A DNA stretch of 38,816 nucleotides from Fuerstiella sp. (GTDB lineage: Bacteria > Planctomycetota > Planctomycetia > Planctomycetales > Planctomycetaceae), in NCBI GenBank assembly GCA_014238335.1, contig JABABI010000042.1, positions 29,081 to 67,896 of the forward strand, written 5' to 3'. The number at the start of each line of letters is the position of its first letter. Positions within the stretch are counted from its first letter, which is position 1. The notes beneath the pieces were generated by a model, which was given only the letters and a program-made list of their open reading frames with translations, was not told where the DNA came from and ran no database searches. Of this stretch, positions 7,898 through 15,311 are shown one piece after another. The position numbers and the translations under genes were made by a program.

Positions 7898-8503
7898 ATG
7901 AATAATTCACAACCTCAACAACCAGTGGCTGCTTCGCCGACATGGATCGTATCTCTGTGTTTTTGGTTTGCGCTGACCTTTGCGGCGTGCCTGTATGCCA
8001 TGGTCGCACTGGCACCAAAGTTTTCGGTCTGGAATCAGGTGCGACACGAATACCGTGGAAACGCCCGACATCTGATCGCATTGGAACAGGACGTTGACTA
8101 CCTGGAACGTGTTGAAGAAACGCTGCGGACCGACCCCGAGTTTGTCCGTCGCCTGGCCGGTGAGTCTCAGCAGCACAGGGGTGAGACTTCGGAATTGATT
8201 CCCGTCAGCGGCGAGTTGTTGTTTGGCTGTGACGATGCAACAGAGCCCGCTTCACAAACTTTGTCGGAGCCGCCGCCCTTTCACAATTCAATCAGAACGC
8301 TTGCCAGCCAAGCTACGCTGCGAATCTCACTGCTTTCGGTTGCTGCTTTGACCACAGTTTTCGCGTTCACGTTTCTGAACGACGCAGGAGCCGGAATCGT
8401 GCAGACGACAGGACGACTTGTCAAAGCCGCTGCAATGATTGCGGTCTCGCGGTATTTTTCGTCAGCTGAAGTTGACGCCGGTGACAAAAACGAGAGCATG
8501 TAG
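7898..8503 (+). CDS. Small membrane protein with FtsB/DivIC-like coiled-coil segment
   Basis: About 201 residues from ATG 7898; a GTG at 7865 in the same frame would add 11 residues, and neither start has a clear ribosome binding site. After a short polar N-terminus comes one membrane helix (about residues 16-38, rich in Phe, Leu, Ala), then a heptad-like helix with LEQDVDYLERVEETLRTD and EFVRRLAGE (about 60-90). This TM-plus-coiled-coil layout with a 'DPEFVxRLA' end resembles septum formation initiator proteins (FtsB/DivIC). A second hydrophobic stretch (ISLLSVAALTTVFAFTFL) follows near residues 142-160, which FtsB lacks, so the match is only suggestive. It lies 148 bp before an RND exporter on the same strand and could be co-transcribed. 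The function is unassigned. Confidence 0.65.
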   Translation: MNNSQPQQPVAASPTWIVSLCFWFALTFAACLYAMVALAPKFSVWNQVRHEYRGNARHLIALEQDVDYLERVEETLRTDPEFVRRLAGESQQHRGETSELIPVSGELLFGCDDATEPASQTLSEPPPFHNSIRTLASQATLRISLLSVAALTTVFAFTFLNDAGAGIVQTTGRLVKAAAMIAVSRYFSSAEVDAGDKNESM

Positions 8504-8651
8504 GTCATGCGCAGCCGTTCCCAACCGCAGGTGGAATAATTCGAAACCGGCGACATGTCGTTTTCAGGCATCACCGAACTTCTGAATCTCGGGGCAGAAG
8601 ACGGCCGTCACGCGAAGTACCTTGTGTTCCGTCCACTCCAGCCCACCATCA

Positions 8652-11159
8652 ATGACTCGTCTTTTCAATCTGCTGATTGCAAAACCGAAGACAGCACTGA
8701 TCGTGGTTTTTGTCCTGACGGCCATCGTCGGTTCCGGCGCACTGAGACTGCGAATTGATTTTTCGCCGGAACAGGTCTACGTCGGCAACAACACCGCAGT
8801 TGAATTCTGCGAAGCTCATAAGAGACTGTTTCGATTCGAAGACAGCATCGTTCTTGTTCTGCTGGAGGCCACGGATGACCGCTCACTTTTGCGAGAAGAC
8901 TGTCTGCAATGGATGAAGCAGTTCGCGGAGCAGTCCCGGGAAGTCGACGGAGTACGCGACGTCACTTCGATCATTACGCTCAGGCGCCCGCGAGTTTCAC
9001 TTCGGTCAGGTCCGGACATCAGCTGGCTGCCGCTGTTTGCTGAGGATCAGTATTCCAATTCTGAGCTGCTGCAGAAAAGGATCAGACAGCTTCCTCTGCT
9101 GAACGACATGCTGATCAGTAATGACCAGCAATTGCTGATGACGCTGGTAGAACTTGATCCCGATGACCGCACGATCGCCACGGCAACACAGCGCGTCAGC
9201 AGCATTGAACGGGTTCTGCAGAAGACTGAGCTCCCGCCAGCAACACGAACTTTCATTTCGGGCGTTCCGGCAATTCGCGTGGACGTCATCCGCAGCATTC
9301 TGGAAGATCAGGTCAGGATGGTTCCGTTGTGCAGCGCCTTGTTTCTGATCGTGTCACTGTTGATCTTTCGCAGTCCATTGATCACGGGTTTGTCGTTGTT
9401 TTCCGTACTGACAGCAGTCGTCCTGACAATCGGCCTGATGGGCTGGTGTGGCATCCCGTTTTCCGTCATGAGCAACATTATTCCAACCTTAGTTCTGATT
9501 ATCGGGGCAGCTAACAACGTACACATTCTGAGTCGCTTTCAGGTTGAAGTCAGGGCCTGCCGGAAAAAACTTCTGCTGCCGTCCGGGCGTCAGGGAAATT
9601 CTGAGCATCAAATCAAGACTGCATTCAAGCCGCCGCGCATGGGAGGAAGTGGCACTGATTACGCCAGCTGTGCTCGCACGACCATGCGTGAAATGAGCCG
9701 CACATGTTTCCTGACTCTGGCAACGACCGGAATCGGATTCGGCAGCCTGTTAATCGCTCAGGCGGACGTCCTGAAATCAGTTGCCATTCAGGCCGCCGTC
9801 GGTATGGCATGCTGCTATGTCAGCCTAATGCTTGTGCTGCCACCCATGCTGATTCTGTGCGGACGCAGACTGTGCCCGCGGCCGAATCGAAACAGTGCCG
9901 ACAGGCTGACGGCCAGTCAACAAGCTGCGCTGGAGAAAGCAACAGATAATGAGCCCGCGACGACTTCCCGGCTGGGAACGGTCTGGCTTGTTTTGAGTCA
10001 CTGGATTTCCGTCTATTCTGTACCGATCGTGGGTGTGCATTTGCTGGTTGCAGGCTGGACGCTGTGGAGTTGTCGCAACATCCCAATCAATTCCTATGTA
10101 TTTGAAACGTATGATGCCGACCATGTCACGATGGAAGTCGTTCGCACGATGAACGAGCGAATGTCCGGACTGATTTCTCTTGAGATCCAGTTGCAGGCCG
10201 ATCATCACGATCGATTCTTCGACGCAGATGTTGCGGAGGCATTGCTCACGATGCGAGAGACAATTCCAGCCGACGACACAGTCACGTTTTACCGCGACTA
10301 CATCGAATTTCTGGCCGTATTTGACAACAACCGCACGCTGACGCGCGACCCCGTGCAGGCAGCAGCCTCATTGCGCCGCGTCCGCATTGCGCTGAAACAG
10401 CTGAAAACACCGGAAGCCACGTCCGCGTTTCTCGGCAAACACAAGCCTGTCGCTCGAGTCATGATGCGGATCAAAGACGTTGGCAGTACGGGGATGAAGG
10501 AATTGTTCAGCAACGTGGAAGACGTGCTGCGATCGGAACTGCCCACCGACATTCGCTTCACATTGACAGGTGACGCCTACCTGCATGCCGTGTGCATGGA
10601 CGTATTCGTACGTGACCTGTTTTATTCGCTGATCGCTGCATCAGGAGTAATATTTCTGTTAATCTCGCTCTTGTTTCGGTCACTGAGAATCGGCCTGATC
10701 TCAGCGGTACCCAACATGTTTCCACTGGTGATGACGCTGGGCTACATGAACCTGAGGGGGTACGAACTGACGGCCGGCAACGTCATCGTGTTCGCGATCA
10801 GCCTGGGCATTGCCGTGGACGACACAATCCATTTTCTGGCTCGCTACCGCGACGAACGCAAGTCCATGACTTCGGAACAGGCCATACACGAGGCGCTTTC
10901 CTCAAGCGGTCGCGCGATTATTCTGACCAGTGTGCTGGTCGTGAGCGGCTTAAGCATTCTGATATTCTCGGAGTTCGTGCCAACACGCCGCTTCGCTGAA
11001 CTCACGGCCATTACGATGTGCTCAGCGCTGCCAGGCGACGTGATTCTGTTGCCAGCACTACTCAAGCTGTTCGGCGGCGGAAGTGGCCATGATCGAGTCC
11101 GCAAACAGAATACAGGGGCGCATCTCGACCCGCCTGATTCTCAATCTACAATCTCATGA
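8652..11159 (+). CDS. RND/MMPL-family exporter, stand-alone
   Basis: An 835-residue inner membrane protein with the two-fold RND layout: one N-terminal helix, an extracytoplasmic loop (about 45-210), a group of helices, then the same arrangement repeated. The second half contains ISLGIAVDDTIHF with the acidic pair D723-D724 expected for proton coupling, followed by ARYRDERK. Proteins of this kind (MMPL, HpnN-like, 'predicted exporter of the RND superfamily') export lipids or hydrophobic molecules using the proton gradient. ATG 8652 is chosen because MTRLFNLLIAKPK leads straight into the first helix; an upstream TTG at 8622 would add ten unlikely residues. No periplasmic adaptor or outer membrane channel gene is adjacent. 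A long hydrophilic insert (about residues 300-340) separates helices in the first half. The substrate is unknown. Confidence 0.85.
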   Translation: MTRLFNLLIAKPKTALIVVFVLTAIVGSGALRLRIDFSPEQVYVGNNTAVEFCEAHKRLFRFEDSIVLVLLEATDDRSLLREDCLQWMKQFAEQSREVDGVRDVTSIITLRRPRVSLRSGPDISWLPLFAEDQYSNSELLQKRIRQLPLLNDMLISNDQQLLMTLVELDPDDRTIATATQRVSSIERVLQKTELPPATRTFISGVPAIRVDVIRSILEDQVRMVPLCSALFLIVSLLIFRSPLITGLSLFSVLTAVVLTIGLMGWCGIPFSVMSNIIPTLVLIIGAANNVHILSRFQVEVRACRKKLLLPSGRQGNSEHQIKTAFKPPRMGGSGTDYASCARTTMREMSRTCFLTLATTGIGFGSLLIAQADVLKSVAIQAAVGMACCYVSLMLVLPPMLILCGRRLCPRPNRNSADRLTASQQAALEKATDNEPATTSRLGTVWLVLSHWISVYSVPIVGVHLLVAGWTLWSCRNIPINSYVFETYDADHVTMEVVRTMNERMSGLISLEIQLQADHHDRFFDADVAEALLTMRETIPADDTVTFYRDYIEFLAVFDNNRTLTRDPVQAAASLRRVRIALKQLKTPEATSAFLGKHKPVARVMMRIKDVGSTGMKELFSNVEDVLRSELPTDIRFTLTGDAYLHAVCMDVFVRDLFYSLIAASGVIFLLISLLFRSLRIGLISAVPNMFPLVMTLGYMNLRGYELTAGNVIVFAISLGIAVDDTIHFLARYRDERKSMTSEQAIHEALSSSGRAIILTSVLVVSGLSILIFSEFVPTRRFAELTAITMCSALPGDVILLPALLKLFGGGSGHDRVRKQNTGAHLDPPDSQSTIS

Positions 11160-11285
11160 TCCATCTCGCCGGAAAGATCGGCAACTGTCGATGTTCAAAA
11201 CAGCGTGATGCGGGACTTCAGATTCGAATCGGCGCGGGCCTGTTCACAGTCGGACGCTGGAACCGCCTGTCGGACAGAATCCTGC

Positions 11286-12152
11286 CTACCGAGTGGCGTA
11301 CACGTTACACGCCAGCTGGCTGTCCTTAACGCGTCCGGTATGCCCCATCGTTTCCACTTCGACTCGACGAAATCCTCGGTCCATAAACTGCTGTTTCAGC
11401 ACGTCGATCCGCATGACGTGCTTAGGCGAAACCTCAACCACTGCCTGCCTGATCGCCTCCCAATGCTTGTCCTCGATGCCGTCGAGTACCATGAATTCGC
11501 TGCCTTCGACATCGATTTTCAAGAGGTCGATCCGATCAAGATGATGTTCGTTGATCGTGGAACTTATCGTTTCAAACCGAGCTTCAAATGTGATTCCATT
11601 GGAGTACATTTTTTCCATTCGGTCACGGATCAGCTTTTTTCTGATGGGGTAAAACAGCAGCAGGCCCAGAAACCCCAGCTTGTCATACTTCCAGACATCT
11701 CTCACTCTTATTGCGTCAACAGTGACCGAAGCTTCTTCGAACTTTTCATCCGGAAACAGCGTCGAATTTGCGGGAGAAGTGGGATAGAACGTGATTTCCC
11801 GTGAACCGCAGGCATCGGAAAGTCCGCAGGGGAACAACTGGACGTTTTCGGTATCAGCCAACGGCAGAGCGTCGAGATTGGCCTGCATCGCCTGGAAGAT
11901 TGGCGGCACAGGTTCGAATGCGAACAGCTTTAGATGCGGAAATTTTCTTAGCAGGTAAGTTGAGAACATCCCTATATTCGCACCGACGTCCAGAACAGTA
12001 TCACCGTCCTGAACGTTAATTCCGTGTCGTGAATAGAGTTCGTCTTCAAAGATCTCATGATACAGAAACCGAGCCTCAACGTTGGAGCCAGGCAACCCAA
12101 GCATTTGCAACCCACAGGGGAATCGCATCACGGTCAGAGGATACTCGGTCAT
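11286..12152 (-). CDS. FkbM family SAM-dependent methyltransferase
   Basis: The 288-residue protein has the class I methyltransferase motif VLDVGANIG at residues 53-61, an acidic residue ending strand 2 (FAFEPVPP, 77-84), and the FkbM hallmark KIDVEGSE at 212-219. FkbM-family enzymes O-methylate hydroxyls of sugars, polyketides or glycolipids. An insertion with hydrophobic character (GFLGLLLFYPIRKK, 160-173) may touch membrane. ATG 12152 has AGGAAG about 11 nt upstream. The glycosyltransferase gene ends 170 bp upstream on the same strand, so the pair may modify one surface glycan; this is an inference from neighbourhood only. Confidence 0.85.
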   Translation of the reverse strand: MTEYPLTVMRFPCGLQMLGLPGSNVEARFLYHEIFEDELYSRHGINVQDGDTVLDVGANIGMFSTYLLRKFPHLKLFAFEPVPPIFQAMQANLDALPLADTENVQLFPCGLSDACGSREITFYPTSPANSTLFPDEKFEEASVTVDAIRVRDVWKYDKLGFLGLLLFYPIRKKLIRDRMEKMYSNGITFEARFETISSTINEHHLDRIDLLKIDVEGSEFMVLDGIEDKHWEAIRQAVVEVSPKHVMRIDVLKQQFMDRGFRRVEVETMGHTGRVKDSQLACNVYATR

Positions 12153-12322
12153 AGCACTATACTTCCTGCGATTATCAGGGCTCGCGGAGTTGGTGTCTGG
12201 TTGTGGTTACGTACTCGCATAATCCGCGGGGCAACATCATCCAGCAGGTTTTGCCGTCGGACGGAAAGATTCGTTACGGCGGCGGCATTGGTAGCGCTCA
12301 ACACGTCGTTTGGCCATAGCAA

Positions 12323-13573
12323 CTACAGAGAGTGCTCGCGTACCGTTTCCTGCAACTGTTTTTCATGTGCGTATGGAGAGTAATTCCTGCGAACGATGTC
12401 CATTCCGGACCTTACCTCATAGTCGATGCCTCGCCAGTTCACGTTGCGCTGCATGTAGGCTCTGACAAGAGCAATCAGGTGGATAACCTGTGTGATTGGC
12501 GCCGCCAGGGCCAGCATCAAGGGCCGACTTCCGTTACCGATAGACCTGTCCCCAAGCAACGAATCCACTTCACGTTCCACATATTGCATCAGCCAGCCGA
12601 TCGTAACGCCAAACGTCAGAATCACTGACAAGCCGATGCCCGCAGAAACGAAGTCGCGATTCATCAGCGCCCACGGGACCATGGCGATGTTGCCCAGCAG
12701 GACGACGCCGGAAAACAGGCCGAAGCCCAGCACCTGACGCCACGCACCGTGGTAATATCGCAGTCCCTGCAATTGCCGCGTGACAAAGTTCGTACACCAT
12801 TTCATCGTGGCAGATTCTGCGTTGGGCATTGTGCACGCTGGGACGAACGCCATGCGCCGCCCTCGAAGCAGCACTTCGTTGGACGCCAGCGTGTCCTCAA
12901 ATAGTGCTCGTTCCCACTTTTCTTCCAGCTTCAGTTCTTCATACACCGTTTTCCGAATCGCGAAAGCGCCTCCCCATCCGATGCCGTGCGCCACCATCTG
13001 AATGACCGCCGCAGAGTTCCAGATGTGACGAACGTAATTGGCGACAGTTGTCGTTGGCGGGGCATACCAACGAATTCCGCAGGCAGCTCCGACAGAATCT
13101 TCCTGCAGCGGAGCGACCAGCGCCCTCAGCCATCCGGGATCTGGAACAGTGTCCGCATCTACCCATGCATACACTTCACACCGGCTTGAACAACCGTTGA
13201 TTCCCTGAACCAGAGCAGAGTTCTTTAAGCTTGCCGTATGCTGGCACACGTCAAGAATCTCCAGAACAACATGGGATGCGGCCAATTCTCTATGCACTCT
13301 ATCCACAATTTTGAATGCGGGGTCAATTTCGCTATCGACGACAATTCGAATTTCATGACTGGGATAGTCGAGTGACATGAGTCCGCGAAGACTGCATTCG
13401 AGAAACGGGTCTGCTCCACGTAGTGACATGATAATGCCGACATGCGGATTAGTACTTCCTGACTGCAGAATGGCTGGAGAGCGATACAATCTGAGAAATT
13501 GTCCGGTCCACTTCACCTGTACAAGAAGGACCAGCAACAACGGCGTTGCCAGAGAAAGGGATAGAATAAACAT
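12323..13573 (-). CDS. Membrane-associated family 2-type glycosyltransferase
   Basis: A 416-residue inverting GT-A enzyme. An N-terminal membrane helix (about 1-21) precedes the catalytic domain. The first acid region follows PHVGIIMSLRGADPFLE (43-59), the DxD motif is VDADT (D139, D141), FEDT at 225-228 fits the general base region, and QGLRYY (269-274) corresponds to the QxxRW motif with Tyr in place of Trp. Two or three C-terminal helices (about 280-380) follow. The arrangement resembles processive GT2 and GT21/HpnI-like enzymes that use a nucleotide sugar and lipid or polymer acceptors at the inner membrane. ATG 13573 has no clear ribosome binding site. The FkbM methyltransferase gene lies downstream on the same strand. 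Confidence 0.85.
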   Translation of the reverse strand: MFILSLSLATPLLLVLLVQVKWTGQFLRLYRSPAILQSGSTNPHVGIIMSLRGADPFLECSLRGLMSLDYPSHEIRIVVDSEIDPAFKIVDRVHRELAASHVVLEILDVCQHTASLKNSALVQGINGCSSRCEVYAWVDADTVPDPGWLRALVAPLQEDSVGAACGIRWYAPPTTTVANYVRHIWNSAAVIQMVAHGIGWGGAFAIRKTVYEELKLEEKWERALFEDTLASNEVLLRGRRMAFVPACTMPNAESATMKWCTNFVTRQLQGLRYYHGAWRQVLGFGLFSGVVLLGNIAMVPWALMNRDFVSAGIGLSVILTFGVTIGWLMQYVEREVDSLLGDRSIGNGSRPLMLALAAPITQVIHLIALVRAYMQRNVNWRGIDYEVRSGMDIVRRNYSPYAHEKQLQETVREHSL

Positions 13574-14095
13574 TGTTTAGAACTGTTGGGTGACAAGAAT
13601 TCTCGGGCAGCGAGAGCATGGCTGACGTTAGCTGCGAGCGAAAAAACAACTTTGTGGAAGAGTTCCGTTATCGCGAGACGAATGTGCCGCGTCAGACTGC
13701 CACGCCCGAACAAGCTGCCGCTCACGACATTACACGGCACAAATTGGCGTTGAGCCAGCCTAACGGCGACATAGGGCGAATCCGTGAGAAGATTCCGGTG
13801 CATGGCACGTTCCGATCCGTCCAACCATTAAGAAGCGTCCATTGGTCTCACAATTGCGTAGTGTTTTCTGTTTTCTTAGCCTCAATTCACGTCCTGGCTG
13901 CAGGGTCGAAACCAATGCAGTGCCTGCCCTGAACACCATTCACCCCCCCCAATTTTGGGTTTTTGGGCAAGATTGCATCTTATGGCGACCCGAAAGTACC
14001 CTTTCCCGGGGGATTCGGAGATAGTACTCTGCGCTTGGATGAGGCCGATCTGTGATGCGGCCTGTTACTCTGTTGTTTGTTTGAGGAAGAAACCC
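13574..14095. other. 522-bp divergent region between glycosyltransferase and infC, including the infC leader
   Basis: This region should hold the minus-strand promoter of the glycosyltransferase and the promoter and 5' leader of infC. It contains a run of eight C (13943-13950) followed by AATTTTGGGTTTTTGGG, in which CCC can pair with either GGG run and a T5 tract follows the first. Open frames at 13618-13932 (+) and 13513-13824 (-) look non-coding. A frame upstream of and continuous with infC (from TTG 13955) lacks IF-3 character. Confidence 0.5.
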
Positions 14096-14098
14096 ATT
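14081..14098 (+). promoter_or_regulatory. Ribosome binding site and AUU start codon of infC
   Basis: GAGGA at 14083-14087 lies 8 nt before ATT (14096-14098), in frame with IF-3. The first ATG in frame (14144) and the TTG at 14081 have no Shine-Dalgarno sequence at a useful distance. Initiation at AUU is the known basis of infC autoregulation in E. coli. Confidence 0.65.
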
Positions 14099-14632
14099 AA
14101 GCGATCTCGTCCTACTGCGGCTCCACAGCGTGATTTACCACGCATGAATGACCGCATCCGTATTACTCCTATTCGTGTCGTAAGTGCTGACGGCGAAATG
14201 CTGGGAGAAATGGAAACCGAAGCAGCTCTTGAATTGGCCCAGGGACAAGGCCTGGACCTTGTCGAAGTCAGCCCCGAGGCACGACCGCCTGTTTGCCGTA
14301 TCATGAATTACGGCAAGGTCATCTACGAGCGACAAAAGAAGACCAGTGGTCCCAAACAACACAAGACTCAGTTAAAACAACTGCGTTTGCGTGCCAAGAC
14401 CGGACAACACGACATTGACGTGAAGGTCAACAAAGCGCGAGAGTTTCTGGGCCGACGGGACAAGGTGAAAATCAACGTCATGTTCCGTGGCCGCGAAAAC
14501 GCTCACCATGACCGCGGTCGGGAAATGCTGGAAGAAATCGTGAAGTCCCTGGTGGACGTTGCGTCGGTGGAACAGTCACCCAGGATGGAGAGCGGTCGCA
14601 TGATGTCTGTGCTCCTTACTCCAAACAAGTAA
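14096..14632 (+). CDS. infC: Translation initiation factor IF-3, probable AUU start
   Basis: IF-3 binds the 30S subunit, checks the start codon and initiator tRNA, and prevents premature 50S joining. The N-domain (RIRITPIRVVSADGEMLGEMETEAAL and on), the basic linker around VCRIMNYGKVIYERQKK and the C-domain with RGRENAHHDRG are all recognisable. The start is chosen at ATT 14096, giving 178 residues beginning (M)KRSRPTAAPQ, nearly the 180 of E. coli IF-3 and with a well-spaced GAGGA. Starting at ATG 14144 would give MNDRIRITP and lose a basic tail; starting at TTG 13955 would add 47 residues without similarity. No rpmI or rplT gene follows: the next gene is a convergent phosphatase 8 bp away, so the usual infC-rpmI-rplT order is broken. 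Confidence 0.95.
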   Translation: MKRSRPTAAPQRDLPRMNDRIRITPIRVVSADGEMLGEMETEAALELAQGQGLDLVEVSPEARPPVCRIMNYGKVIYERQKKTSGPKQHKTQLKQLRLRAKTGQHDIDVKVNKAREFLGRRDKVKINVMFRGRENAHHDRGREMLEEIVKSLVDVASVEQSPRMESGRMMSVLLTPNK

Positions 14633-14640
14633 TCACCTTC

Positions 14641-15303
14641 TCACGCCTGCTGCGAAGACGTAAAAAACGGCTTCAACTCATCCAGATGCTGGATGGAACG
14701 AACGCCGGAATCATTGGTGGATCCGGATCGGTGGGGATCGAAGGCAAAGACCTGCATCCCCGCCGCCAATCCAGCATTGATACCAAAACTGCTGTCTTCC
14801 ACCACCGCACAGTTTTCCGGTGCCACACCGATTTCATGCGCGGCTTTCAGAAACAGATCCGGCTCCGGCTTCCAGACTTCGATTTCATAAGCACTGAAAA
14901 TTCGGTCGGCGGCAAAATGCCGGTCCAGGCCGGTTGTCTGCAGACATACAGCGATCTTGTTGATCGGTGCGTTTGAGGCCACGCAGAACGGCAGGCGAAT
15001 CGACGCCAGCAGGTCGTGCGCGCCGTCGATCGCCTGAAGATCCTGCTGCAGCACAGCGATCTGTCGTTCACGAAAATTTTCCATGAAATCCTCAGGGAGT
15101 GGGCATTCCAGTCGTTCTTCGATGGTTCGAAAGACGACCGACAGTTCGTTTCCTGCAAACTCCTGCAGAGCCTCTTGGTGAGGAATCTCAAGACCAAACT
15201 CAGCCACGAAATCGACGAGAACAGCCAAAGACAGTGTCTCACTGTCCACCAGCGTTCCATCACAGTCGAAGATGACGGCTTCAATTTTCGGTGTGTTGTT
15301 CAT
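14641..15303 (-). CDS. HAD-superfamily phosphatase, YieH-like
   Basis: A 220-residue HAD hydrolase with a small helical cap. Motif I is DCDGT at 13-17 (nucleophile D13, general acid D15), motif II contains CVASNAP, motif III is the Lys in VWKPEPDLF, and motif IV is VVEDSSFG. Overall wording (KIEAVIFDCDGTLVDSE, SNAPINK, GLAAGMQVF) is close to the E. coli YieH group, which removes phosphate from 6-phosphogluconate; other sugar phosphates are equally possible. ATG 15303 is preferred over an upstream in-frame start at 15345 because it lies 8 nt after the upstream stop codon, with GAAGAAG inside the end of that gene as ribosome binding site. This indicates translational coupling to the GT39-like gene. 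Confidence 0.88.
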   Translation of the reverse strand: MNNTPKIEAVIFDCDGTLVDSETLSLAVLVDFVAEFGLEIPHQEALQEFAGNELSVVFRTIEERLECPLPEDFMENFRERQIAVLQQDLQAIDGAHDLLASIRLPFCVASNAPINKIAVCLQTTGLDRHFAADRIFSAYEIEVWKPEPDLFLKAAHEIGVAPENCAVVEDSSFGINAGLAAGMQVFAFDPHRSGSTNDSGVRSIQHLDELKPFFTSSQQA

Positions 15304-15311
15304 TCCGTCGT

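Noticed and set aside
13955..14095. 47-codon extension of infC from TTG 13955
   Set aside because: The extra residues show no IF-3 similarity, contain poor composition, and the protein would be far longer than known IF-3.
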